Assembly (NCBI RefSeq): GCF_964340395.1
Contig: NC_135566.1
Location: 16,504,501-16,568,500, forward strand
DNA length: 64,000 nt
DNA from: Glandiceps talaboti
Taxonomy: Eukaryota > Hemichordata > Enteropneusta > Spengelidae
Direction: 5' to 3'
The position numbers and the translations under genes are program-made. The notes beneath the pieces were generated by a model. That model saw only the letters and a list, made by a program, of their open reading frames with translations, made no database searches and had not been told where the DNA came from. Within the stretch, counting starts at the first letter, position 1, and the number at the start of each line of letters is the position of its first letter. This document shows, one piece after another, positions 1-27,345 of this stretch.

Positions 1-567
1 CGACTTGTTTGTTTTTGAAAGGTAATACATCTGTATAAATTTCAATAAAGCATTATTATACTCACTGTTATGACAGTTTCCATCCTTATTTGGTCCCACT
101 AGGCAGAGCCCTCTGAATGACTGATGTCTGTTATCAGACCTATTCCTGATATGCATAAATATGTGTACTGTAGATGATGTATGCACATCACTTTATTTCA
201 TTAGCATTTTAGATAAGCCCCAATGGCAAAGCCGATGGGGGCTACTCTTTAGGGCCCTGGTGCATCTGCCCGCCCGTGTCCACCTCCATCTCAAATAGCA
301 CAGGCCAATTTCAAACCAAACTTTCAGTAAACATCAAATACTACAGCTATCGTGTGCATATGCACGTTGCTTCATTTCTTTACTCTCGCAATAACATCCA
401 AAATGGTGACCATTTTGTTGTAAAAATTCACATTTGGCCCAGTAACATCGTAAGCTTAGGAGATAGAGATTCTATATTAGTGTCAACACCCATGTTAACA
501 ATGACAAGCTTTCTAATGACACTTTGACCTTGACCCTCATCTTCAATGTCACATGGGCAATACATTG

Positions 568-614
<47 letters not shown>

Positions 615-2018
615 GACATAAATGGGCCTATTTGTACTAAACCTTGTTTAAATATCAGGTATAGTAGTTCACATGGACTCATCACTTCATTGTGTTACCT
701 TTGCAGTAATGTCTGTAGAGCGACCATTTTTGTCCTAAACATTCATTTTGACCTCGCATTGAAAGTACGATAGACCTTGTGAGTATCTACACCCATGTTT
801 CCCAATCAACAGCTTTCTCATTAGAGGCCCAGACCTTTGACCTTGACCTTTAGGTTTAAGGTCAAATAGCTAAAAAATATTCAAAGTGTATATGCACACC
901 TAATTCACTCTGATTTCAAGCAAATCTGGAACCAATGTTACAGACGAGGATCAGCATATACTGTATTATTTTTGCAATGCGACATTTGCAAAAATTCAGT
1001 TTTTCCCCATTTACTCTGGAAGCTCTGTAGTTATGTCCTCATTTGAATCTCCACTAAATCCATGATGCCTTTTCAGATAACAATGTACCCTTTGACCACT
1101 GATTTCATGGTCAAAAGACCCAAGATGTTCAGTGTACTAAATGTTTGGATTATTAAACCAAACCTTGTACAACTATCAGATACTATATTCCAATAATGCA
1201 CATCACTATAGGGACCTTCATGGTAAAGACTAATGGGATCATATTTTATCATATAGATGAAAAAGTATGAATTGGTAAATGTTGGTGTCTGTGTCTTCGA
1301 TGAAGCCTTGTTATTAGAGTTACATGTACAGCTTTTGAAGATATTGCCAAATTACAAAAAAAAAAACATTAATCATGCAAATTACTCATTAAAATGTATA
1401 GCTACATCAGCAGACTTCGTTATCATCAATGAATGTACCAAATGATAGGGAATTTGATGACTGCATTTTTAAGCTGTCAGCCGATTGATAAAAAATCCGT
1501 AAATGTCCTAAATGTAAAACCTACATCAATCTTTATAGGACACTACTGCTGTGCTTTGTTATTATCAATATAATAACATGCTTTATTCATAGTACCGTGG
1601 CCATCAATATTATGTTATTATCAATATATGCACCTAATTATATGAGGAATCAAACATTTGACAATCATATTATCTAATTACCAAAAAAGTCGGAATCATT
1701 AAAATGAAAGCACATCTAGAATTGGTAATATAGGATACATGCTAGTACAAAATTTGAGTAGACTTTCCATCTACCGTATATGATTATCTTCACCGTGTCG
1801 CCATGATATAACAACACACCTCCAGAAATTTTTAATACAGAAGAAATAAAACCTAAGTCTGTAAGCCTCGTCACACGTAGGGATTACATGAATGGGTGTG
1901 GAGACAAAGTAAGAGATTTCAGGGTTTCTGTAGACTTACTCAAGCCCATGGAACTTTTTAATTCTTTATTTGAATAAAATTGTCTTTAAAAAAACGACGA
2001 CGATGTATTATTGTGTGT

Positions 2019-2160
2019 GAAACAATGACCTCTGAGTAAGTGATTGCGAACAGTCGAGTGAACTCATACAGTCCATGGGAGACTACTAGAAACAATGACC
2101 CGATGAGTAAGTGATTGCGAAACAGTCAGGTGAACACATATAGCCCATGGGAGACGACTA
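2019..2160. repeat. 70-bp tandem duplication
   Basis: Two adjacent copies of about 70 bp, each opening with GAAACAATGACC (2019 and 2089) and containing GAGTAAGTGATTGCGAA and CCATGGGAGAC. They differ at a few positions and by small indels. No coding role is seen. Confidence 0.8.
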
Positions 2161-3025
2161 TAACTTAAGTAACCGAGGGAAAAAAGGAACACAAAAATGA
2201 ATGCCAAACTCACAGTTGAAGAATATATATGAAACTTACTAAAAATCTACCGAGGCACTGGTGCCAGGCTAGTTAGGGTTCTGTAGTTCTTTTAGGATAT
2301 GTTCGCCCTGGGATAGGTCGCTTTGTTTGTCTTATAAAATACATTGTTTGCTAATACTGACTATATATGAGAACAGAAACTGGAATGTGATATGTGGTGA
2401 TTTGTAGTATCAATAACATAACTGCGTTTGTGGCATTTTGATGGGGCACATCGATTTAGTAAACGTAGCTACGTACATGTTTATCGAAAAAAACGTTAGC
2501 GAAATTCTAACACCCCCCCCCCCCCCCCATACAAGACTTGGTGTCCTCTGTTAACTGATACCTGGTTGGACAATAAATCTGTGATTTCTCAATGCCATTC
2601 GTATGATCCAATAGAAAACTCCGTATTTAAAGGTTGAGGAGAAAATATTTTGGTCAAAAGAATTTCGCAGCCCTCCTTTTTGCGCTCTCAAAACATTTCA
2701 TGTTTTCCCGCCCAAATGAACCCACTGATTTTCTTAGGCCCCCCCCCCCCGGCTACACATACATTTTTATATGTACAATTATACGGTATCTCAACCCCCC
2801 CCCCCTCCCCTTCGCATTCTGGAAATGTAAAACTGTGGTAAATTACATTAAAAATAACTGGCAATTGACTTCAGCGTCCATACAAATAATGTAACAGATT
2901 TCTTTACAAATAGATACGGGCTTTGAAAGGAGAAATCTCACAATGGACACCCCATCACACGGTGAGCACTTTTTTTAAATATGGACATATAGGAGGTCAT
3001 TTCGAGGCGTAAAATTTCAAACCTA

Positions 3026-3126
3026 ACACAGTATTACATATAAAAGTCATACACAGTATTACATATAAAAGTCATACACAGTATTACATATAAAAGTCAT
3101 ACACAGTATTACATATAAAAGTCATA
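3026..3126. repeat. 25-bp tandem repeat, four copies
   Basis: Four near-identical copies of a 25-bp unit beginning CACAGTATTACATATAAAAG, ending just before 3127. A young minisatellite in intergenic sequence. Confidence 0.9.
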
Positions 3127-3261
3127 GTACTTGAATATTGTCTTCAATACCCTAATTGAACTCTGAGTACATGTACATTAAAATATTGTGTGGCTATATT
3201 GTCTACCTATCTACATTTGTTTGGCTATCAACAGCCTCTATATAATATAGGCATAGGGAGA

Positions 3262-3450
3262 GGTGGGGGGAAGAGAGACAGAGACAGAGACAGACAGACA
3301 GACAGACAGAGTGAGAGACAGAGTGAGTGAGTGAGAGACAGAGACAGACAAACAACCAAACATAGAGACAGGGAGAGAGACAGAGATAGCGAGAGTGACA
3401 TACAGAGACAGAGCTATATATATAGAGAGAGAGACAGACACATACACGGA
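3262..3450. repeat. (GACA)n / (GAGA)n microsatellite
   Basis: Imperfect purine-rich array mixing GACA and GAGA units. It creates long artificial reading frames on the minus strand (Ser/Leu/Val/Cys rich) that are not genes. Confidence 0.9.
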
Positions 3451-4055
3451 GACAGATTAAGGCATACACAAACATAATCTCATGGCAAACACCCACCCCA
3501 AATATAATATAGGGTTAAGAAATTGTCAATGCATAACGAATGTGAGAAGGAGCCAAATCCGATTAGCGAAAAGCTATTTTATTTTGGTCTCCCAAATTGC
3601 CAATGTCTTTATTTAGTTGACATGTATGATATCAATTTCTTTTCTAATTTGGCAATAAAGTGAATATAATATAATAATAATAATACTTGGTAAACGGCCG
3701 TTCCTGTGGTTTAATTTGGTTCAAATCAGAAGCAAAATATTTTGTGGCCCTCCACTTTCAGAGCACCAGAATTTTCGTGGCCCACTTTGCATCCCTATTT
3801 GTTTATCGTGCTCCCTCCTATTTTCTCCTCAGCCCCCTCCCCCCCCCCCCGCCGTAAATTCTGCTCGTTCCCCTGGACATACTTATCGGGAACGTTTCTT
3901 CACAAGCCAAGTCGTGACAAACTCTCCGAATTTACAATTTGGTAAATAAGCAATAGTATGTGAATATTGGTAACTGTCAGTGTTTCTTGAGGCATGTGTT
4001 ATCCACACAAAAGCAGTCTCGTTGCCAGTTGGCGCCATTATAATCTCATATCCAT

Positions 4056-4069
4056 GTTGTTATGGCAAC
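4056..4069 (+). promoter_or_regulatory. X-box-like RFX motif upstream of the GPCR gene
   Basis: GTTGTTATGGCAAC fits the RFX X-box pattern RYYNYY-(1-3)-RRNRAC at every position with an AT spacer, and the two half-sites are near-palindromic. It lies 214 bp upstream of the GPCR start codon, where ciliary RFX targets usually carry it. RFX binding to such boxes and its role in cilium gene expression are established; use of this copy is inferred. Confidence 0.55.
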
Positions 4070-4282
4070 GCACACTGTTCATTATACTCGACCAAAAGCA
4101 ACTCAACCAATCTGTGTACGTCCATCCTCCGACTTTGTGTCCAAGCTATATGGTCGTGCAGTGAAGATGCCGAGCACATCGTACAAAGTGAACGCAGTGG
4201 TACAGATTGATGAGTTCCGCTTTGCCTGCTGTTTGTCATCTTCATCTGGTGATCTATCCTAACGCACGAGTTAACACCAACG

Positions 4283-18652
<14,370 letters not shown>

Positions 18653-18654
18653 CT

Positions 18655-18893
18655 CCGCATCACATCACATCACATCACATCACATCAAATCAAATGGCAC
18701 CGCACCGCATTGCTGCACCGCACCACATCGCATTGCATGGCGTGGCGTGGCGTCGCATCACATCACATCACATCACATCACATCACATCACATCACACCA
18801 CCGATGCCTCACATCACATCACATCACATCACATCACATCACCGATGCCTCACATCACATCACATCACATCACAATACCCCACATCGCATCAA
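18655..18893 (+). repeat. (CATCA)n pentanucleotide repeat directly after the GPCR stop codon
   Basis: Starts within three bases of the GPCR TAA and consists of CATCA units with GCACCGCACC-type interruptions, so the receptor 3'UTR opens with a simple repeat. Confidence 0.9.
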
Positions 18894-19074
18894 ATAATTT
18901 GCACCACATCAATTGCATCACACCACGTCAATTACATAACATCTCACATCCCACCTGTTTACTTTATATCACAGGCTGTACAAAGCCCTTGATGCATTGA
19001 TCTAAATTGAGTGATAGGAAAATATTTGTTCGAGACACTTTTGCTATGTAAGTACTCCACACTTAAATGTTCTA

Positions 19075-19080
19075 AATAAA
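19075..19080 (+). terminator. Candidate poly(A) signal of the GPCR gene
   Basis: AATAAA about 420 bp downstream of the GPCR stop codon; the first canonical signal after the (CATCA)n block. Confidence 0.5.
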
Positions 19081-19126
19081 ACAGGCATTTAACATGTAAA
19101 GGGCATATACCTGGATAACCAGCCAT

Positions 19127-19960
19127 GTGTGGTGTATATTCAACCAAATAACAATTTTTATTTATAGTGTATATTCACTCAAATACCTACATGTGGAGTT
19201 TATTCATTTGAATAACCATGTACAATTTACATGTTATGTTCACTCAAATAATTTTGTATTGTGTATATTCAGTAAATTAATACTCATATATTTAGTCTAT
19301 AGTGGCCCACCTTACCTCATGTGGTGAATAACCATTTAGTTATACATGTAGTGTATATTCTGTCAAATAACCACATGTTGTGTATATCGACCTGAATAAC
19401 CATTTAGTTTTCGTGTATATTCTGTCAAATAACCACTGTTGTGTATATTGACCTGAATAACCATGTATAATGTATATGTTTGTTCATATCCACGCATAGT
19501 GTATATTATGAAAAATATTTAACATAACTGTATTTGGTGTATGTTCACCTGAATAACCACACATATATAGTGCTCATTCACTCAAATAACCATGTATGGG
19601 GTACACTTGCCCTACTAACCTTGAAAGTTGTATGGTGTGTATTTATTCAAAGAATCAAGTATGGTGTATATTCATTCGAATAACTCTGTACAGTGTATAT
19701 TCTTTAAAATAACTATGAATGGTGTATGCTCACCTGAATAATCTTGTATAGGGTGTGTATTTACTCAAATAACCAACTATGGTGTGTATTTACCAGAATA
19801 AACATTTATTTAAAGTGTGTATTCATTCATTCATGCAACCATTTTAGCATATATTTACCCGAATAATTGGTGTACATACAAAACCATGTAGAGTGTATAT
19901 TCACTAGCATACACTTTAAACCATGTAGAGTGTATATTCACTCGCACATCAACAATATGT
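19127..19960 (+). repeat. Degenerate roughly 29-40-bp tandem array
   Basis: Repeated phrase GTGTATATTCACTCAAATAACCATG with many substitutions and variable spacing. The same family appears at 22953-23650 downstream of a decayed GPCR 3' end, so both arrays probably belong to one duplicated segment. Confidence 0.8.
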
Positions 19961-20642
19961 TACAGCCCATAAGTAAAACTACCAAATTCAAGAAATGTGC
20001 AGGCAATTTTGCCCAGTTCATGAAATTGTCAATCTTATGCAAATTAGTGTATACAGTACGACCTAAAAGGGGCGAAATTAAATTTTGGGGGCAAGCGTTT
20101 TCAACAGGGGCCTGGACACCTTTGGGGAAAATGAAGTAAATTGTGATGCTTTCAGAACCTCAGCAAAAAATCCACACTTCCACTGTCCTTCACTTGCTCA
20201 CATCTTCCACCGAGCGGGAATCAAATGTATGACCCAACTCTTATGTTTTTTAATTTGTCTGTTAAGAGGTATCAACGTTACTTAGTTTAACTCAAAACTT
20301 TAACCAAAATGTATGAGCCAAGCTGAGTTTCTCATACCATGCTATATTTGCTTTAATGTTACGTTGCCCCTGACAACCGACATCAGCTCATAGGCATAAC
20401 ACCCGGGTGGATTACATGTAGAATGAGACTCGACAACAACACTTGTCAGACACCCAGTGTATAAAGGAGCCGAGAGAGAATGGGGTCACATTTTACAAAT
20501 CGGTTCCCAGGGAAGGGTCATATTTTAGGAAATGGAATTAGGGTTACATTACATTGACTCATTTTTTCTTCCGTAAGGAAGAGATATATTTATGGGTGGA
20601 AGTCTGTGTGTCTGTGTATGTATGTGTGTGTGTGTGTGTGTG

Positions 20643-20689
<47 letters not shown>

Positions 20690-22480
20690 GTCATCGTTTT
20701 CTCCATAGCGGCTTGCTCAATTCAAACGAAATTTTGAAGACGTATTCCGTAGGGTAATGGCAAGACTTGATTAGGTTTTGGTAAAAATCCCGTGAATATT
20801 AATGAGCAATTTAATTTACGTAATTAATGATTTTCGGTAATTAGGCTATATCTCAAGAATGCACGCTTCAAATTCATTATAACTTGGTACACACATTTGC
20901 GATACCAAAGCGCACCTATCCTGAAAATATTACTAATGTAGCTTTTAGTTTTAATAAGTTATTGGCATATTTTCAATTGGCCACAAAAAAGAAAAAAAAT
21001 AGTTTCTCGTCAGGAAATGTCGTCTAAAGTGGTGCGACTTTATCACCATTTTCTAAAACACGACTGGCTCAATTCAAACGAAATTTATTGCATGTATTCT
21101 GTAGGGTAGTGACAAGAACTGATTAGGTTTCGGTAAACATCCCAAGAATATTAACGAGAAATTTACATAATTAATGGTTTTCGGTAATTAGGCTATATCT
21201 CAAGAATGCACACTTCAAATTCAATATAATTTGATACACGCATTTGCGATACCAAAGCGCACTTGTCCTGAAAATATTATTGATGTGGCTTTTAGTTTTA
21301 ATAAATTATTGGCATATTTTTGTAGGCCACTAAGAAGGAAAAAATAGTTTCTCGTCAGGAAATGTTGTCTAAAGTGGTACAACGATGCGCTTATTTTTTA
21401 TTTTTTTTACATTCTCAACAAATGTCACAGTACATGTTGTGGTTGGCCAGGAGATCACTAACAGCAATGAGCAAATAGCAATCAATGAGAAAAAATAACT
21501 TATTACATATGTTCTGTTGTATTCCAACAATTGTCTGTAGGAACGACAATCTCACAACTTTGCCCTTACGGAAGACATTCAGTTTACATCTGGTACTATC
21601 TGATTTTGTATTATTTTGTGATTTGGAATCCCACATCACTGCCATGTCGGATCATGCTTTAGAGAAAGGAAATGAAACAAGTGCTACTTAGAAAACAGAA
21701 TCGGGGAATGGTCACTTTTTATGCAATAGACTGGGATTGATTTGCCCAGCCCCCCCCCCCCTTGTAATTACTGAAGGCTCCCTAAATCCTGTCCGCTACA
21801 ATAACAAATCAAATCTCATAGGTGAAAGACACTCACCTGTGGTAACTATCATACTTGAGTACTTTTCCACGTACATTTTCACCTTTGCAAAAACTGCTTC
21901 AAAGCAAAATTGTCTTTATTGGTGTGGACTCTAATTATAAATATTAATGAAAATATTCACTATTTTATGAGTACCTCTGAAGCATAATACAATAGGCATT
22001 GTTGTAGAACTAATTAATTGTAACGACAGGTGACTACCTAGATATTGAAATTCACACCTCAGCAGAAAATCTATAAACATCATGTACAAACGGTATTCCC
22101 ATCTGAATCAAAGCAACACGGAATAGTAATGAATCATAAAATAATTATTAAAAATAAGCTTTTGGAATTGATTTTAGAATATTATATTTATTAATTTGGC
22201 AAATGGACAATGGACAAAGAATTGATAATATTATACTAGAATGGGGCAATAATTGATTAAAAAGAGTATTAAAATCTGACAATGCAACTAATAATATTGT
22301 AAATCAATTAATTATTAAAAGAGTGAATTAAACAAAAATCACATTTTAGACTGAGTCTGCCTTTTTAACTGGAGTAAACAGTTCCATATTGCAATACCGG
22401 TGTACTTTTAATAATGTATACCACGCAACATTTACCATTTCGCTGTTGTCAATTTACTAGAACTTGAAGAGGGCATTATT
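19961..22480. other. Intergenic, no gene supported
   Basis: Holds a (GT)n/(CTGT)n microsatellite (20622-20688) followed by a 350-bp tandem duplication (20691-21390), then AT-rich sequence with no exon, RNA gene or element end that I can identify. Confidence 0.6.
20691..21390 (+). repeat. Tandem duplication of a roughly 350-bp (CTGT)n-associated element
   Basis: Two head-to-tail copies, 20691-21040 and 21041-21390, sharing GCTCAATTCAAACGAAATTT, ATTTTCGGTAATTAGGCTAT, GCGATACCAAAGCGCAC and AGTTTCTCGTCAGGAAATG. The first copy directly follows a (CTGT)n tract. A third, partial relative follows the (CTGT)n tract at 32772-32998 (33060-33165). Confidence 0.85.
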
Positions 22481-22499
22481 TGGAAAGCTTAGAATTTTT

Positions 22500-22835
22500 A
22501 TCAGAAAATTTGGGAAAAGTTATCCTTCCATATGATCCATCACAAATTTTATTTCACAGAAATAAGTCAGTTGTTGCATCTCACAGAAATCTTGTCTCCG
22601 TTATGCCACTAGAACCCGGACTTAGATCTTGTAGTAAATGTGTAAGGTATCAAAGTCACACTGAATCAATGCTGATTCATGAATCATTTTCGTTTCCAAT
22701 CGTTTCCAAATCTAAATTACTCCGTTGACTCAATATCACTCGCACTACATTTCAATGTTAGAGTTCGACGTTATCATCAATTGTGTAGTTCCCAGATACT
22801 ATTCCAGTATAAGCCCGCATCTAATCACATCACAT
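22500..22835 (+). pseudogene. Decayed copy of the GPCR C-terminal exon end and 3'UTR start
   Basis: The strongest match is ACTATTCCAGTATAAGCCCGCATC here against ACTATTCCAGAATAACTCCGCATC at the GPCR stop (21 of 24 identical by eye), and both continue into CATCA repeats and ATGGCACCGCA. Upstream, weaker collinear matches (GGGAAA..TTCCAT, GTATC..GTCAC, TCTAAATTA) fall in the same order and at similar spacing for about 300 bp. Frames are broken by stops and indels. A (GTGTATATTCAC)-type array follows in both places. I infer a segmental duplication that has decayed. Confidence 0.55.
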
Positions 22836-22952
22836 CAAATCACATGGCACCGCATAAACACGTTTGTTTATAGGTCATATAGATATTGGCCATTCATGCA
22901 CTGGGCAATTTAACTTTTTATGGAATGGACAATTTCACATATGGTTGCAACA

Positions 22953-23650
22953 AATATTCATCCGAATAACTATGTATGGTGCATATTCAGTCAAATAACC
23001 ATGTATCGGTGTACGTCACCCGAATAACCATCTATGAGACTATATAACCGTTTATCACGCGCGGTTGCTGTTCTGTCCATAACATTCAGATATATTCAGG
23101 TGTTTACCTAATGTCTTGCCTGATAATACCTTGAGAAAGAATTTCTATTCGAAACGTCGGATTTTACATCACTATTTATTTGGACTGTCTCACAATTTCC
23201 TTATGCATTTCTAACCATCTATGAGTGTATATGCCATACAATAACCATGCATAGTGTATATTCACCGAACTAACAATGTCTTTTGTTAACATGTTGTATA
23301 GTTGCCTAAATTACCGTGAATTGTGTATACGCATATTCTCTATATGACTAAGTGTTCTGTATATTTACTCGAATAACCATATGTGGTGTATATTTACTCA
23401 AACAACCATGTGTGGCTTATATTTACCCAAATAACCATTTATGGGATATATTTACCCGAATAACCATGTGTGGCTTATTTTTACCCAAATAACCATGTGT
23501 GGCATATATTTACCCGTATAACCATGTGTGGCATATATTTACCCAAATAACCATGTGTGGCATATATTTACCCGAATAACCATGTGTGGGATATATTTAC
23601 CCAAATCACATGTGGCGTATATTTACCATACTGTATATTCATTGCTATAT
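22953..23650 (+). repeat. 29-bp tandem array
   Basis: Unit ATATATTTACCCGAATAACC plus ATGTGTGGC. The period is exactly 29 bp in the regular part (about 23400-23590); elsewhere it is degenerate. Same family as 19127-19960. A short unrelated stretch (about 23040-23215) interrupts it. Confidence 0.85.
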
Positions 23651-25760
23651 AACCACGGTAAAGCGAGTACGGCGTATGGTTACTTTATTTTTACTTTTGG
23701 ATTACCGTTCACTGCTAGATATGTGAAATTTTATTTTTTTAAACGAAAACTTTTTCATATACAACATATTCATATTATGTAAATGTATGATCTGCATGTA
23801 CACATATATTTTAATTGTCTAGCCAAGTACAACAGAGTCAAGGATGTTATATTTTTGCTGCTGTAATTTGATTGCACTCGTCATTGCTAAGACAGTATTT
23901 TAAGATTGAGTAAAATACACAAATGAAGACTCTGAAGTGTTGGTCGAAGACAATTTAGGGTGTAAAGCTTAGAAATATAACGTCAATATAGAATATATAA
24001 AATTTAAGTTATGATAGACTTCAGAGACACCAATGCCGTTAACAATTTAATATTGTTCCCCAGTATTCGATTCCGTTTTCCTTATTCGGCTCAGGAAAAT
24101 ACGAGTGACATGAGGGGGCCTTGCCACTACGCGTCGAAGACGGGTTATGATAAAACCTTTATATCCGGTTTTCTAGCTGAATAAAAAAAAACTGTTGAAG
24201 AATAGTATAATTATAAGCTTACCACCACAAGTTTAATTTATATAAAAAAAAATTAAAATCCTCAATAAACACACATGAGCATTTGAAAAATAATGATGAT
24301 TTCAACGTTTTTGTCTCGTTTCGAGCACCAATGAACGTTGTCATGACGTAGAAAGACCAATATGTAAATTCCATATTTTCTGTTCGACTGTGTAGAACTT
24401 GTCTTGCACATGCTCATTGCTCAGTTTTGTTAGCATTTGTAATGAATCCGAGTAAACATGTGTGAAATGTTCATATATATATATGTGTACCTCAATAATG
24501 TATCAAAAATAACAAAGAAAGTAGGTGTGACACAAAAACACACGTCTTGCTCCAACGTCTATGAACACACACATAGTTCTAATTATATGCGACATCTGCA
24601 TAAATTAAATAAACGGTATGGTCCCAATTTTCAAATGGGAAGGGGGGGGGCTACGTATAGGTAGGTCATCGTCGTAAACCACACCCTCTTTTACGGCACC
24701 GCCCAAGTCTTGTTATTCCGCAGTGTCGCGGAAGAAATACAAAAAAAAATGTAACAGCTCTGGTTTGCGAGAATGAAGTAGGGTCGGTATTGAGATGATT
24801 TAGGAAAAAATGGGTTGCGAAAATTGCTGATTTTAACAACATGAGTAGGTAGGGTTGGGTAAAAGTAGAAATCACACATTTTTATTCTTTGTTTAGTCTA
24901 GAGCACTTTACTACATTACGTCATTAGAAAAGATTGTATGGTATATTATATTACTTTATACTCAGGATTTCACGGCATTGTTATGGTCTCAGTCGTATTT
25001 CAGTTAGATTTTTTAACAACATGTGACATACAATTGACTAATAGTCACCAGTTTTCCGATTAAAATTTTAAAAAAAAGTATCTGACGATCATTTTTTTCA
25101 GCTCTATATTCAGTGGAGTGCGTAAAGTAGTGAGAGTGTGGTTATTTACATGTAATTGTGAAAAGACACGGAGAATGTTGAATAAGACTTATAGACGGGT
25201 CACGACGGGTGAGAAGGTGTGGAAATTTCAATGTAACTGATTTGCAAATTCACGCACCCAGGGACTTTTCAAATGTAGCAAGGTAATAATCCAGTTTTTC
25301 TTCACATCTGGGTCTTAGGTTTATGTTGTAAACTTGTAGCCTCGGAAACCAAATTGCTGAGAGACAAAGCTTAAGGAAATATGGCAGAGCCTCCATGGCG
25401 TACTCGGGTATTTGCACGAGTACTTCCACTCCAGTGTTCTCTGCGGCAGTACGCGAGTGAAAGTGCCGCAGAAAACACTGCAAGCATTCGTGCAAATACC
25501 CCTGAGTACCCACACTAGCACTCATGCGGCATGGGGCTCTGTTATTATTACATATATGTTCCGAAACAACAAATTTCCGTAAAAATGACACAATGTGATC
25601 ACGTGTAGAACGATCGATCGCGTCCCTATTTGCATATTATTTGCATGAAGGTGTGCAATACAAATGAAATGTAATCATGATATCATAATAATCATAATGT
25701 TTTCGCAGATGCCACTAAGTATGCGCGCGCTCAGGTGCAAGTAATCTCTACTATATTTAA
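23651..25760. other. Intergenic, no gene supported
   Basis: AT-rich with no convincing exon. Contains a dispersed repeat (25432-25535) whose relative lies at 52766-52880. The 113-codon minus-strand frame at 25250-25591 overlaps this repeat and is not supported as a gene. Confidence 0.6.
25432..25535 (+). repeat. Dispersed repeat K, first copy
   Basis: Shares GTGCCGCAGAAAACA/GCAAGCA and TCGTGCAAATACC..TGAGTA with 52766-52880 in the same orientation. An internal inverted repeat (CTCTGCGGCA...TGCCGCAGA) suggests a small hairpin element. Confidence 0.7.
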
Positions 25761-25900
25761 ACAATAATGTACGCCCTCCCAGCCCATAATGGACGAAAGC
25801 AAACTTTGAACGACATAATGGGCGAGGCGACAGCCGAGCCCATTATGGAGTGCAAAGTTTGCTTGAGTCCATTATGGACTGGGAGGACGTACATTATTGT
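25761..25900. repeat. 140-bp near-perfect hairpin
   Basis: Left arm ACAATAATGTACGCCCTCCC...CCATAATGG...AGCAAACTTTG...CATAATGGGC; the right arm is its reverse complement with few mismatches, leaving a short loop (GAGGCGACAGCC). Arms are about 64 bp. It looks like a palindromic MITE, possibly part of the adjoining element. Confidence 0.88.
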
Positions 25901-25902
25901 TA

Positions 25903-26296
25903 TTATTTTATAGTTTTGCCAATTCCAGTGAATTTGTAGACCGAGAAACGCAAAACAACGTATAATATACACAGCGCTGAACATCGTCTGCCATGTTCGG
26001 CCCGGAAGCTGAATACTAATCATAGCGACACACGTACGTACACGCACACACACATATACACTCCAATGAACAGCTGTGAACACAAATTTGTTTCATGAAT
26101 GCGTTGTATTTTTAAACAGTGGAAATGACGATCATAAGTAACAACATGCATTTCGAAAAAATACCTATTCGTATGAAGAAACAGAACAAATATGCTCGTT
26201 CCGGGGCCACGATGCCCAATAACGGAGTACATTATCAGTAATAATGTACAGCGATGACGTCACAAAATTCACTGGAATTGGTAATGCTATAATATA
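25903..26296. mobile_element. Short element with roughly 33-bp inverted ends
   Basis: Left end contains TTGCCAATTCCAGTGAATTT and right end AATTCACTGGAATTGGTAAT in inverted orientation. A second small palindrome (GTACATTAT...ATAATGTAC) lies at 26226-26249. No coding frame with support. It abuts the 25761-25900 hairpin, so the two may be one composite. Confidence 0.6.
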
Positions 26297-27294
26297 ATAT
26301 GTAATAATGATCTTTATCATAATGGAGGTGTTCGTGATAGTGACAGTCACACTCTTTCTGACACGCACTCCACTGAAATATAAATCGTTTATAAAGACCT
26401 TTCATCCGCCTTTTATACATCTCTTTACCGGTGAATATTGTATAATTTCAACAGCTTTATCCCGTTGTTTTTTATCAGGAGTATTACAGTTTTTACCTTT
26501 TGTTGTTAGAAATTGAGAGGATTTTCACCGTTATTTTTCATTATTGTATGTATTTTAGCCACCCGAAGAAGAGCTAGAAGCTCGAAATATTGTAATGAAT
26601 AAAAAAAAAGCTTAATTTTCACGATTTTGTGATGTCTAGCCTTTCATTTAAAGTTTGTTCACAAGTCGCGACAAGCCAGTGAGACGGAAACGTCGTCGTC
26701 TGGCGTGACAAAAATGTTACTAACATTGCCAACTATCCCTCGCTTTTGAGCCGATAGATTCATCGACTAAAAATATATTGTCTGGCGCCACAAAATCTGA
26801 AGTGCAACTGTTACATTTCAGTCCTTCTAAGGGTGCAAATCACCTGAATATAGTTCATACAGAGCAAATGTAGCAATATCGGTAAGATTTTTTTGTGTGC
26901 GTCAGACGCTGAAATGCAACAAAGAAACGACACTATTTCAGTTGAACTAGTTTCTATTGTATGTAACGTGTATATCACCATGGGAACGAAATAAATACTG
27001 TAGATGTGCAGAATTTTTTCTATCTCCTCGGTATCAAATGAAGAAGGCAAAACTGAAAAAAAAAATCTTGAGGATAGTGTACGTATGTAACCATACAAAC
27101 TTTATGGTGATCGATGTGATAGCTATTAACTATAGTATAATGTCTGATCTACACAAACATAGAACATAGTATTCATTTCAGTACTTAAAAAAAAAGTAAT
27201 GATAGACGTTTCGAACTATGTCAATGTAAAACCTAAATTTACATCAGTATTATAATATAGCCATGTTCCTCATATTCATGATATTCGCTATTTC

Positions 27295-27302
27295 TGACGT
27301 CA
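27295..27302 (+). promoter_or_regulatory. Palindromic CRE (TGACGTCA) upstream of ODAD1
   Basis: Full CREB/ATF palindrome 44 bp upstream of the X-box; a second GACGTCA half follows at about 27316. The context is a GC-richer patch in AT-rich surroundings, consistent with a promoter. Confidence 0.45.
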
Positions 27303-27345
27303 GTGAGCGCGCTTCGACGTCAAAAGTTATCGAACGCCAAGTGCC

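Larger units (their letters stand above)
1..4055. other. Intergenic, repeat-rich, no gene supported
   Basis: I see no coding exon here. Between about 300 and 1250 there are three diverged direct repeats of roughly 330 bp, recognisable by a recurring 'aaaccttg...tatcag..tactat' block followed by 'tgaccttgacc' phrases. An (AT)n tract lies at 571-612. Poly-C runs (2513-2528, 2740-2750, 3839-3850) sit inside short degenerate repeats. The open frames in this region are short, low in complexity or interrupted, and none is flanked by convincing splice sites. Confidence 0.7.

Noticed and set aside
25250-25591. 113-codon minus-strand frame
   Set aside because: Overlaps a dispersed hairpin repeat found again at 52766-52880; no domain recognised.
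26565-26620. GAAGAAGAGCT..AGCTCGAAA motif, with a similar GAGAAAGAA..CGAAACGTCGG at 23130-23162
   Set aside because: Resembles a hairpin seen near the ends of some dispersed repeats, but two short matches are too little to define an element.
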